A DNA stretch of 64,000 nucleotides from positions 1,054,001 through 1,118,000 of the forward strand of contig NZ_CP195191.1 in NCBI RefSeq assembly GCF_051200875.1, given 5' to 3'. The notes under the pieces were generated by a model, which worked only from the letters and a program-made list of their open reading frames with translations, had not been told where the DNA came from and ran no database searches. Position 1 is the stretch's first letter; every line of letters begins with the position of its first letter. A program made the position numbers and the translations under genes. Below are positions 1 through 8,050 of the stretch, one piece after another. This DNA is from Pseudotabrizicola sp051200875. GTDB lineage: Bacteria; Pseudomonadota; Alphaproteobacteria; Rhodobacterales; Rhodobacteraceae.

Positions 1-56
1 GAATGGGCAAGGATTGCGCCTTCGGCCTCTGCAAGCGGCAACTCACCAAACCACAT
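1..56 (-). CDS. Molybdopterin-binding (MoeA/MobA-like) protein, N-terminal fragment
   Basis: Only the first 18 full codons lie in the window, and the gene continues off the left edge. The peptide begins MWFGELPLAEAEGAILAHS, which resembles the start of molybdopterin-binding proteins that sit beside XdhC in alphaproteobacterial molybdo-hydroxylase maturation clusters. Its ATG overlaps the TGA of the upstream xdhC-like gene by one base (TGATG), so the two are probably translationally coupled. A role in molybdenum cofactor handling is inferred from this short N-terminus and the neighbour only. Confidence 0.55.
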   Translation of the reverse strand, partial: MWFGELPLAEAEGAILAH

Positions 57-1045
57 CAGCCTTTCCTCAATCGTTCGGTAATTTGAGCCATGATTGAAAC
101 CGCGATTTCTGCGGGTGTCTTGGCGCCAATATCCAAACCAACGGGCGCATGAATACGCGCAATCTGTTCTTCGGCAAAACCCGCTTCTGTCAGTCGGGCA
201 ACGCGTTTCGCATGCGTTCTCGTTGAACCCAAACAGCCAAGGTAAAAGCAAGGTGAGGTCAATGCGATGCGAATGGCCGGATCGTCAAGTTTGCTGTCAT
301 GGGTCAGGGTGACAATCGCCGTACGTGCGTCTGGCCTTAGCGCTGAAAGGGCTTCGTCTGGCCAATCTTCCACAATCGTTTCACCCGGAAACCTTTCTGC
401 ACTTCCAAAGGCCGCCCGGGGGTCGATCAAAGCCGGATCATAACCGCAGGCCCGTGCGATCGTCAGCAACGGCTGTGCAATATGAACCGCCCCAACCACA
501 ATCAGGCGCAGAGGCGGATTGTGGATGGAAATGAACCTGCCGTCCTCTTCCATCCCCGACTTATCGGACCGAAACCGTGCGTCCACCACAGGATCGTCTG
601 ACGGCTCTAGCAAATTGCGTGAACATAATTCCGGGTTGACTGCGTAAGCGATCGCCCGACGCTTTGCCCGAGCCTCAACGATCCGCGACAGAGTAGCGTC
701 AGGCAATCTCTGGCCGCCCTCTCCTATCGGTTCGACAAGAATTCGGATGGTCCCACCACAAGCCAAACCTACGGCAAAGGCCGTTTCGTCCGAGACCCCA
801 AAGGACAACAACCGAGGAGTGCCGTCTTCCATGGCATCGATGGCTTCGGTCACCACCGCGCCTTCAACACAGCCGCCCGACACCGAACCCATGATTTGAC
901 CATCTCGGCTGATCGCCAGTTGGCTGCCAGCCTGACGCGGCGCACTTCCCCAGGTTTCCACAACAGTCGCAAGAGCCGCGCCGCGCCCCTCCTGATGCCA
1001 TGCCAAAGCAATTTCAGGTATCTGATCGTGTTCGCCCGCATGCAT
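56..1045 (-). CDS. XdhC/CoxI-family molybdoenzyme maturation protein
   Basis: Predicted 329 aa. The N-terminal XdhC/CoxI domain carries TVVETWGSAPR (residues 28-37 region) and GSVSGGCVEG (53-62). The C-terminal half is the Rossmann-like XdhC_C domain with LIVVGAVHIAQPL and a conserved YLGCLGS block. The family binds molybdenum cofactor and promotes its sulfuration and insertion into xanthine or CO dehydrogenase type enzymes in the cytoplasm. The open frame extends to 1270, but the ATG at 1045 (MHAGEHDQIPEIALAW) matches where the family domain begins, and the upstream 75 residues look non-coding. It is followed without a gap by a molybdopterin-binding gene. The enzyme it serves is not in the window. 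Confidence 0.85.
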   Translation of the reverse strand: MHAGEHDQIPEIALAWHQEGRGAALATVVETWGSAPRQAGSQLAISRDGQIMGSVSGGCVEGAVVTEAIDAMEDGTPRLLSFGVSDETAFAVGLACGGTIRILVEPIGEGGQRLPDATLSRIVEARAKRRAIAYAVNPELCSRNLLEPSDDPVVDARFRSDKSGMEEDGRFISIHNPPLRLIVVGAVHIAQPLLTIARACGYDPALIDPRAAFGSAERFPGETIVEDWPDEALSALRPDARTAIVTLTHDSKLDDPAIRIALTSPCFYLGCLGSTRTHAKRVARLTEAGFAEEQIARIHAPVGLDIGAKTPAEIAVSIMAQITERLRKG

Positions 1046-1156
1046 TCTATTTCCCCCCCGATTTTCAACAAATATGGGGGTAAGTCGAATCCTGCGCCAC
1101 TGGCAAAAGGTGCAACTGCGCAAGAGCTTGATCGGAGAACACCCAAAAAAAGCCAA

Positions 1157-1183
1157 ACGCCGCAGGAGGGAGGCCTGCGGCGT
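1157..1183 (-). terminator. Rho-independent terminator of the OmpA-family gene
   Basis: A perfect 10-bp inverted repeat (ACGCCGCAGG at 1157-1166, CCTGCGGCGT at 1174-1183) with a 7-base loop. Read on the minus strand it is followed by TTTGGCTTTTTTTGGG, a U-rich tract. It lies 120 bp downstream of the OmpA-family stop and upstream of the xdhC start, which suggests the two genes are not one transcript. Confidence 0.75.
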
Positions 1184-1303
1184 GGCTGGTTCGACGACAG
1201 GGAAGGCGCGGAACCGTGACAGTCGGTGGCGGAATTTGGGAGCGCCGATCCGATGGAAGTTTGATGTCACGATTCCGCTTTACCTTCCTTGACCCAAATC
1301 AAG

Positions 1304-3148
1304 TCAGCGCGAAGCTGTCTCCATCAGGGGCGAGATCAGACGGGCAGCAACACGACGGTTGCGACGCTCATCCGCCTCAGTTTCAACGCGCAGGTCATAT
1401 TCGCCATAACCCTGCACAACCATGTTCTCTGGCGGGATGCCAAAGTATTCGGTCAGGGCCAAGGCAACCGACTCTGCCCTGCGGTCCGAGAGCGCAAGGT
1501 TCGACGCAGCCGAACCAACGGCATCGGTATGGCCTTCGATCAGGAAAATCTCATAGGGGTTCGCATCCAGAATGTCGGCCATCGTCCTGCCGAGATCGGC
1601 AAGCTTGCGTGCCTCTGTCGTACGAATGACTGCCGAACCCGTGTCGAAGGTGATGTTGTCCACATCAATCACGGCAGCCAGGCGGCGCACTTCCTGAATG
1701 TCCCGGATTTGGCGCAGACTGAAGGTTCGGCCAATTCGCTGTGCCTCGACCCGAGCAAGTTCGGCACGCAACGACGCGTCTTCACTGCGCGACGAGATCG
1801 TCATGCTTTCGGCTCGCGGCTGGGGCAGGACCGAGACGTCAATCCGTTCTTCCGGCACCAGATCGTCGATAAGGACTGTCTCATTCCCCCGTGTGTCAAC
1901 GAGCACACGGCGCAAGACACGCCCGGTTGCGTCGCGGATCGTGATGACTTCAGTGCCATCTTCGCGCGTCACGGTGCTGCGGGTAGAACCGTCACTGTAC
2001 GTCTCGGTCCGAACGGTCGAACCGGGGCGGCGCAGCAATGTGTCATCGTCCTTATAGACCTGATAGCCACCATCCGGCTCGCGAACGACAACGCGGTCAC
2101 CCGAGTTCGAAACCACTTCACGACCATCCGAAAGCATCTTGCCGACAACGATTGCGCCAAGAGCGATCAGGCCAGCCTTTTCAAGGTCGGAAAGGCCCGA
2201 CTTCTTGCGGCCGCCGTCCAGCACTTTCGGAGCGTTTGCGAATTCTTCAAACGAAGATCTCGCATCGTCCTCAGTAATGGTGGTTTCGGTTACATCCTGC
2301 GGTTCAGGGGCCGGCTGGGTCGAAGTGGTGTCATCCGCACCTTCCACCACTGGCTGCGCAGCAACCGCACCGACAACCTCACCCACCGACGGGACAGACC
2401 CTGACAACAGCTGCTCAATCGACTTGGTGGCTTCTTCGCTCACTTCGGGAACTTCGACTGGGATAGCTTCAGCCATCGGCTCTGTCGCCGTGTTCGCGGC
2501 TTCGGCTTCCTTAGCCTTCTTGAAGGCCTCTTCAATCGCCGTTTCAAGCGGCTTGTCATTGGTGTCCAAGGTCACTTCCGGCGTCACAATCGGCTCGTCG
2601 TGGGCAATAGTCGCTGGATCCTGAGTTCCAAGGATAGCCTCGACATTCTTCTTTTTCTTTTTGTTCTTGCCGTTGCCGTTACCCTTGCCATTGCCATTGC
2701 CATTGTTGCCTTTTGCGGTAACGCCTTGCTCGGCAAGCGACTCGGCCAAGCCACCTTCCGATGGCTCAACAGTCGATTCCGCACTGGTCGTGGCCGACGC
2801 TTCCGGAGCCGGCTCAAAAACCGGGTTTAAGGCAGGCTGCTCAGCGGTTTCCGCCGGCGCGGGGTCTACCGTCACGGTATCCGGGACGATCACAGAATCC
2901 GGGGCTTCCACGGTCGCTGGCTCTTCCATCGTTCCTTCGATGCCCGGAATATCGAGGATTCCGAAATCGAGCGGATTACAGGGAACGTCTGGTGTTGGCA
3001 GGCAAAGAACACTGCCGTCTGCCGCAAGGATGGAACCGTCGTCGGCGAGGACAGCCTGAATTTCGGTCGACTGCGCAAAGAGCGGCCAAGGTTGAACCGG
3101 TACAATCGCAAGAGACAAGGCAGTGGTCGTGGACAAGAGTTTCTTCAT
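1304..3148 (-). CDS. OmpA-family outer-membrane/peptidoglycan-associated protein with low-complexity basic repeat
   Basis: Predicted 614 aa. The start at 3148 (MKKLLSTTTALSLAIVPV) gives a signal peptide ending near LFAQ, with GGAAAGGAACGAA in front. The C-terminal ~120 residues are an OmpA-type peptidoglycan-binding domain: FDTGSAVI, IEGHTDAVGS, LSDRRAESV, VQGYGE and ERRNRR. The middle is acidic, rich in Pro/Glu/Val, and contains a Gly-Asn-Lys block (GNGKGNGNGKNKKKKK), a short hydrophobic stretch (GLIALGAIVVG) and a repeat-like region rich in DGS/EDGT. The likely place is the periplasm or outer membrane, tethered to peptidoglycan. It sits between the CoxE-like and XdhC-like genes with its own terminator. 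A specific function cannot be assigned. Confidence 0.8.
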   Translation of the reverse strand: MKKLLSTTTALSLAIVPVQPWPLFAQSTEIQAVLADDGSILAADGSVLCLPTPDVPCNPLDFGILDIPGIEGTMEEPATVEAPDSVIVPDTVTVDPAPAETAEQPALNPVFEPAPEASATTSAESTVEPSEGGLAESLAEQGVTAKGNNGNGNGKGNGNGKNKKKKKNVEAILGTQDPATIAHDEPIVTPEVTLDTNDKPLETAIEEAFKKAKEAEAANTATEPMAEAIPVEVPEVSEEATKSIEQLLSGSVPSVGEVVGAVAAQPVVEGADDTTSTQPAPEPQDVTETTITEDDARSSFEEFANAPKVLDGGRKKSGLSDLEKAGLIALGAIVVGKMLSDGREVVSNSGDRVVVREPDGGYQVYKDDDTLLRRPGSTVRTETYSDGSTRSTVTREDGTEVITIRDATGRVLRRVLVDTRGNETVLIDDLVPEERIDVSVLPQPRAESMTISSRSEDASLRAELARVEAQRIGRTFSLRQIRDIQEVRRLAAVIDVDNITFDTGSAVIRTTEARKLADLGRTMADILDANPYEIFLIEGHTDAVGSAASNLALSDRRAESVALALTEYFGIPPENMVVQGYGEYDLRVETEADERRNRRVAARLISPLMETASR

Positions 3149-3300
3149 TTCGTTCCTTTCCGGGGAAACCAGCAGGACTGCTTGGTTTTCTCCCAACTGC
3201 TGGCGTTACCCAAACCACAGCAGCGGTTGATATGCCATATCAGGACGATGGCACGTCGCTGTTTCAGGTAAACTTGCAGTCTAGAACGCCGGGAAAGCCT

Positions 3301-4566
3301 TCAGGTTCCCGCCATCATGCGAATAAGCCGGGCCTTCTCTCCGCCGTCACCGGGATCAGAGATCGCTTGGCCGAGCGCTTCCAGCGTCTGAATCGAGTGG
3401 CCTGCACGAAACGCATCGCAGTGTGGCAGCAGCGCACGAACGCCCTTTGCCTTTGGGGAAAACCCGTCCCAACGCAAAAGAGGGTTCAGCCAAATCAAAC
3501 GCTTACAAGACAGGTGCAGGCGTTCCGCTTCTTTCTTCAAAAGCCCCGCATCATCTCTGTCTAACCCATCCGTAATCAGAAGAACCACTGCCCCCTGCCC
3601 CAAGACGCGGCGCGACCAATCCTGATTGAACGTGTGAAGACAGGCACCGATGCGTGTGCCACCCGACCAATCCTGCGCTTCGGCACCAGCGGACTTCAGG
3701 GCGGCATCGACATCGCGGTTTTTTAAGTGGCGTGTGATGTTCGTAAGCCGTGTTCCGAAAGTAAAGGCGTGCACCTTCGCCCAACCTTGACCTTTGCGGT
3801 TGGCAACGGCGTGAACGAAATGCAGAACCATTCTGGAGTACTGGCTCATCGACCCGGAAATGTCGCAGATCACGACAAGATTAGGCCATCGGTGTCTTTG
3901 CGCTTTAAATGCAAGCGATTGAATTTCGCCGCCCGTGCGCAGACTGGATCGCAACGTGCGCCGAAGATCGACAATCGCACCGCCTGTCGAAGGTTTCGTC
4001 CGCCGGGTCCGAAGCGGTTGAACGGGCAAACTCAAGCGCGAAAGCATGCGTTTCGCTTCAGCCACTTCCTCCGTCGACATCAATTCAAAGTCGAGCGTTT
4101 TCAGACGCTCTTCATGGCTCATCGTCGCCGATGCGTCGATTTCAATTTCGGCGTCTTCTTCCCTGTCCTCGAATTCGGGTTTGGGCAGGTTTTGATCCAC
4201 GCCGTCGAGCAAAGCTTCCGCCGCGCGCTTTTCTGCGGCAGCAGCTTGACGTTCTTCTTGCAGCCCTCGGATCGACGGCAGAAGCAGGTTCATCATGTGA
4301 TCAAGATATTTCGGATCTCGCCAAAACAGGCGAAACACCTGTTCGTAAATAACGCGCTGTTCCGGGCGACTGACGAAACAGGCATGTAAAGTCCAATAGA
4401 AATCTGAACGCTCCGAGAAGCCCGTTGCCTCGACGGCCCTGATGGCATCAATCACACGTCCCGGCCCGATCGGCAGACCCGCCTTTCGCAAAGCCCGTGC
4501 GAAGTGAGTGATGTTGTGGGCAAGCTTGCCGTCTTCAGGGATTTCAAGTGGGCTATAAGTGGCCAT
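3301..4566 (-). CDS. VWA-domain protein, CoxE family
   Basis: Predicted 421 aa. The C-terminal half is a von Willebrand factor A domain with a MIDAS motif DISGSMS (Asp235) preceded by PNLVVIC, and later VVLLITDGLDRDD. The N-terminal half is the helical, charged region typical of CoxE-like proteins. CoxE works with the MoxR ATPase encoded just upstream to mature molybdenum hydroxylases such as CO dehydrogenase. I chose the ATG at 4566 (MATYSPLEIPEDG), preceded by GGCAGGACTTCA; a TTG at 4635 would abut the MoxR stop. Strand, spacing and family association all point to one operon with the MoxR gene. Confidence 0.85.
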   Translation of the reverse strand: MATYSPLEIPEDGKLAHNITHFARALRKAGLPIGPGRVIDAIRAVEATGFSERSDFYWTLHACFVSRPEQRVIYEQVFRLFWRDPKYLDHMMNLLLPSIRGLQEERQAAAAEKRAAEALLDGVDQNLPKPEFEDREEDAEIEIDASATMSHEERLKTLDFELMSTEEVAEAKRMLSRLSLPVQPLRTRRTKPSTGGAIVDLRRTLRSSLRTGGEIQSLAFKAQRHRWPNLVVICDISGSMSQYSRMVLHFVHAVANRKGQGWAKVHAFTFGTRLTNITRHLKNRDVDAALKSAGAEAQDWSGGTRIGACLHTFNQDWSRRVLGQGAVVLLITDGLDRDDAGLLKKEAERLHLSCKRLIWLNPLLRWDGFSPKAKGVRALLPHCDAFRAGHSIQTLEALGQAISDPGDGGEKARLIRMMAGT

Positions 4567-4635
4567 TGAAGTCCTGCCTGTTGTCAAACTTGCCCTGCCC
4601 CAAGGCGACACCCAACAGACGGCCGAAATCTTCAA

Positions 4636-5562
4636 TCATGCAGACACGAGGTCCTTCTTTGCCTCGTCAAGCAGACGCTTTGCTTCGGAACCCGAAATCT
4701 TCTGGATATCGTCTTGATATTTAAGAATTGCTCCCAGCGTATCCGCAATGACCTCGGGTGACAGTGCTATAACATCCAGCGCCAAAAGGCACTTGGCCCA
4801 GTCAATCGTCTCGGCAACCCCTGGGCGCTTGAACAAATCCTCTCGCCGCAGCTTTTGGACAAAGGCCACGATCTCGCGGCTCAAGGCCTCCTGAGCCTCT
4901 GGCGCACGCGAGTGCAGGATTTCCAACTCACGATCAAAAGACGGGTAGTCGACCCAATGGTAGAGGCATCGCCGTTTAAGTGCGTCATGCACCTCTCTGG
5001 TACGGTTCGATGTCAGAATGACAATGGGCGGTTCCGGTGCACGGATGGTTCCAAGTTCTGGTATGGTCACCTGAAAATCGGACAAGGCTTCCAGCAAGAA
5101 AGCTTCAAAGGGCTCGTCGGTACGATCAAGTTCGTCGATCAAAAGCACAGGAGCGCCGCCAGCTTGTGGGCGCATGGCAGATAGCAACGGTCTTTCGATC
5201 AGGAATTCTTCGGTAAAAAGATCCGATTTCGCTGTTGCCGTCCCGGTGGTTTCTGAGGCACGAATTGCAACCATCTGCGCCGCAAAATTCCACTCGGCAA
5301 CGGCAGAAGACGCGTCCAGTCCTTCATAGCATTGTAAACGGATCAGGCGGCGGCCAAGGGCTTGCGCCAGTGTTTTTGCAATCTCGGTCTTTCCTACGCC
5401 CGCCTCGCCTTCCAAAAAAAGCGGTCGCCCAAGCCGAAGCGACAAGAAAGCCACCGTCGACAGCGCACGGCTGGCAACATACCTCTGAGCCGCCAACATG
5501 GTTTGCATGGCGTCAATCGTCTGCGGCACTGGCGTCACGTCTAGGTCTCCCTTGGGGCGCAA
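4636..5562 (-). CDS. MoxR-family AAA+ ATPase (CoxD-like)
   Basis: Predicted 308 aa, the usual length. It has Walker A GEAGVGKT (residues 52-59), Walker B VLLIDELDR (about 139-147), and a sensor region VILTSNRTREVHDALKRRC. The conserved block LIRLQCYEGLDASSAVAEWN is characteristic of MoxR proteins paired with CoxE. The family is an ATP-driven chaperone that remodels or loads cofactor into client enzymes together with its VWA partner. Here the partner lies directly downstream, and XdhC follows after the OmpA gene. The start may be the GTG or ATG a few codons further in, so the first ~15 residues are uncertain. Confidence 0.88.
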   Translation of the reverse strand: MRPKGDLDVTPVPQTIDAMQTMLAAQRYVASRALSTVAFLSLRLGRPLFLEGEAGVGKTEIAKTLAQALGRRLIRLQCYEGLDASSAVAEWNFAAQMVAIRASETTGTATAKSDLFTEEFLIERPLLSAMRPQAGGAPVLLIDELDRTDEPFEAFLLEALSDFQVTIPELGTIRAPEPPIVILTSNRTREVHDALKRRCLYHWVDYPSFDRELEILHSRAPEAQEALSREIVAFVQKLRREDLFKRPGVAETIDWAKCLLALDVIALSPEVIADTLGAILKYQDDIQKISGSEAKRLLDEAKKDLVSA

Positions 5563-5688
5563 CCCTGCGCCAAGTCGTCATCCATGCTGACTATCGGCCC
5601 ACCGGTGGTCAAGCGGGCAACTCCGCACATGCGACCAATGGACAAGATCAAAGCTGGTCGGCCCGACCGTTGAACGCTCTCAAAGCCT

Positions 5689-7893
5689 CTACAGTGACAT
5701 CAGCCCTTGCCGGATGTAGCGATTGTCACCGCGAGTCAAAACGTAACGCCCCAGCTTACGGGCAAGATCGGGCCGACCGCGATCGACAGCCCGCTTGAAT
5801 AGCTCTTTCTGGTATCTGCCAAAGGTCTTACGTGCGCGAAGCATCCGATAAAATTCCGGTTCAGTCAGGGTACCGTTCAAGGCACCAAGTGTGATCGGTG
5901 ACAAAATACCCATCTGTTGAAGGCTCGATCCCAAGCGGTGGCCCAAAAGAGGCGCACGCAGCTTTGTGACATTCTCGCCTTCGAACCGGTCGGCGTGACC
6001 TGTGTCTAAAGGTTCAAATGGATCATACATCAGAAACACACGGCCAGCGGCCTTGCTGACTTTGGCCGCGTCGCCATAGGGGCCCGAAAAATCACTGTCC
6101 CATGCGGTTTTGTAACGTGTCTCCCAAGGCACGATAGCCTTGTCCAATGTGGACTGAGGTGAAATTGCCACCACATCCGCACCGGGACAGGCCGCCACGA
6201 AGGCTGCCGCCGCATAGCCCCCCATAGAAGCCCCGTAAAAGACTACGCGCCTGAACTGTTTGAAAAAGCCGCTGTCGCGAAGATCATTGAACTGATCCCA
6301 AACCCAAGGGTCGCGATACCAGGTCCAGCCATTGGCCATTACACCCAGCATCGACCAGCCCTGCTTTTCGATGAATGAAAAGCCCCACGGTCGGCGGTCT
6401 TCACGCTTTCCCATAGCAATATCGAGGTTATCAAAAGTCACGACCAACGTGTCTGACCGCTTGATGAACAAGAACGAATGGTTGGGACTTTCGCGGAAAA
6501 AACCGTCTTTGCCTGCAAGCTCTGTCGCAATCAATGACCAGCTGGCATCCCCCTGCTTGGCAGTAAGCTGTGGGCCCGGGCGAAACAGGCTGCGAACAAT
6601 TGGAATGCCATCGGCCTCTCGGCTGGACAAAGTCTCTGTCGATCCGAACTCTTTTAGAAAGGGGAACGCCCCCGAACCTTTCCGAATGTCTAAAACCATT
6701 CGGCTGTCCGCATGCAGCAACTTGGGAAGAACTGTCTCTAAGTGCTTGACTTTATTTACATCTCCAAAACCACTCAGGTTGGCGATCAGATCGGTTGGCG
6801 CCAGATCATCGGCCTTTGACCAAACTTTAATCCGATCATCTGCCACACCATGCTCGCCCAGAAAAGCCCGATAAGGCGCGATCCAAGCCGAAGGCGTCTC
6901 AGAAAACTCGCCTTTGTGAGTCAAGTCGATCAATCGAATATCGCAATCCCACTTGGCATGAGCGGCCAGCGCAAACGATTGGGCATTGCCGCCCAGATCG
7001 GCAAAAACCTCAACTTCATCCAAATCGATCTGTTCCACCAGGCCGGCATCGAAAACCCGCTTTCCGCGACCTTTAATCGGCGCGGTTTCAGCAGAGATAC
7101 CATGTTTTTTCAGCAACTTGTCCAGATAGCTTCCTGCTGGCGGCAGGCCATTGTGACGCAAACCCAACTCACGCTTGTTTGACGCCCAAAGGTGCAAAGC
7201 CGTTGTACGAGGTGTAAGCATTTCTTCGACGACGCTTGCAGGCCGCAGAAATTTCAGACGGTCAGGAAATGTGACTGGATAGAAAGCGTCCAGCGGCATC
7301 ACGCGATCCGCCAAACCCAAGTCACGGATGAAATGGGTAACCATTAGCGGTCCCCAAACGCCCCACGGTTGCTGACTGACGTGCACAGGATGACCATCGG
7401 CGGCGGCCTTACGGTATTCATCCTGCAACTTGGGTTTCACAAAGGGCGGAATCGCGAAATGATCATCCGTGTAGTGCAGCATCGCCTTCAAAAGCGCGCT
7501 ATCGGCAGGCAACCCTAAAACGGCGTTATTGACGCGGTGCTCACCCGGCAGCTCAAAGCCGACTACATAGTGCGTTTCGTAGTCCATCGGCCGAAGGCAG
7601 TAGACATCGGTATCACACCAGATCATTCCGGGGTTCTTCGCGATCATGTGAAGCCGAAACAGATCCGCGAACAGAGCAAAGCTATCTTTCTTTTCGTATT
7701 TCAAAAAGTTGTCGGTATCTATCACCTCCCGTCCGTCACGACGGATCACACCCGAGGGAACATTCGGAATATCTTCGTAGGAGAAAAGGGTGATCTTCTG
7801 TCCGTGATCGACAAAGGATTTCAGGCAAAGCTGTTCCATCCAAGACAGGCTGCCGCCAATCCACAGCATCCCGACTTCTCTTAGCTCACTCAT
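5689..7893 (-). CDS. Multidomain glycosyltransferase with C-terminal serine-hydrolase-like domain
   Basis: Predicted 734 aa; AGGAG lies 8 bases before the ATG. Residues 1 to ~260 resemble sugar-nucleotide glycosyltransferases of the capsular/OCH1-like type: LWIGGSLSWMEQLCLKSF near the start, FALFADLFRLHMI, and a DXD motif WCDTDVYC (Asp94/Asp96). Residues ~275-440 hold a Rossmann-like segment (VEVFADLGGNAQSFALAAHA). Residues ~450-734 form an alpha/beta-hydrolase-like domain with nucleophile elbow FYGASMGGYAAAAF (Ser556), MYDPFEPLD and LLGHRLG (His652). No signal peptide or membrane segment is seen, so action at the cytoplasmic face is likely. The C-terminal domain is clearly related to the protein at 12399-13406. 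A role in surface polysaccharide synthesis or modification is inferred. Confidence 0.7.
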   Translation of the reverse strand: MSELREVGMLWIGGSLSWMEQLCLKSFVDHGQKITLFSYEDIPNVPSGVIRRDGREVIDTDNFLKYEKKDSFALFADLFRLHMIAKNPGMIWCDTDVYCLRPMDYETHYVVGFELPGEHRVNNAVLGLPADSALLKAMLHYTDDHFAIPPFVKPKLQDEYRKAAADGHPVHVSQQPWGVWGPLMVTHFIRDLGLADRVMPLDAFYPVTFPDRLKFLRPASVVEEMLTPRTTALHLWASNKRELGLRHNGLPPAGSYLDKLLKKHGISAETAPIKGRGKRVFDAGLVEQIDLDEVEVFADLGGNAQSFALAAHAKWDCDIRLIDLTHKGEFSETPSAWIAPYRAFLGEHGVADDRIKVWSKADDLAPTDLIANLSGFGDVNKVKHLETVLPKLLHADSRMVLDIRKGSGAFPFLKEFGSTETLSSREADGIPIVRSLFRPGPQLTAKQGDASWSLIATELAGKDGFFRESPNHSFLFIKRSDTLVVTFDNLDIAMGKREDRRPWGFSFIEKQGWSMLGVMANGWTWYRDPWVWDQFNDLRDSGFFKQFRRVVFYGASMGGYAAAAFVAACPGADVVAISPQSTLDKAIVPWETRYKTAWDSDFSGPYGDAAKVSKAAGRVFLMYDPFEPLDTGHADRFEGENVTKLRAPLLGHRLGSSLQQMGILSPITLGALNGTLTEPEFYRMLRARKTFGRYQKELFKRAVDRGRPDLARKLGRYVLTRGDNRYIRQGLMSL

Positions 7894-8050
7894 ATACCTG
7901 CTCCTGCACCCCTTATGCGGGGATATTTGCGAAACAGTCTGGCGAAAATTTGGCGATTTGCCAAGGTTTTGGAGAGAATGGGGGGAAGCGCAGCTTTGCC
8001 CCTAAGGTTGGTTGTGTTAAGAAAAAATCGAAGGGCGGCAGAAAGACCGC
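7894..8050. other. Divergent intergenic region of the glycosyltransferase island
   Basis: These 157 bp separate the long minus-strand glycosyltransferase/hydrolase gene from the plus-strand glycosyltransferase operon, so promoters in both directions are expected here. I could not pick out a convincing -35/-10 pair or operator by eye. Confidence 0.5.

Noticed and set aside
1289..2404. 371-codon plus-strand ORF
   Set aside because: It is antisense to the OmpA-family gene and has no domain, no ribosome binding site of note, and Arg/His-rich composition typical of an opposite-strand shadow.
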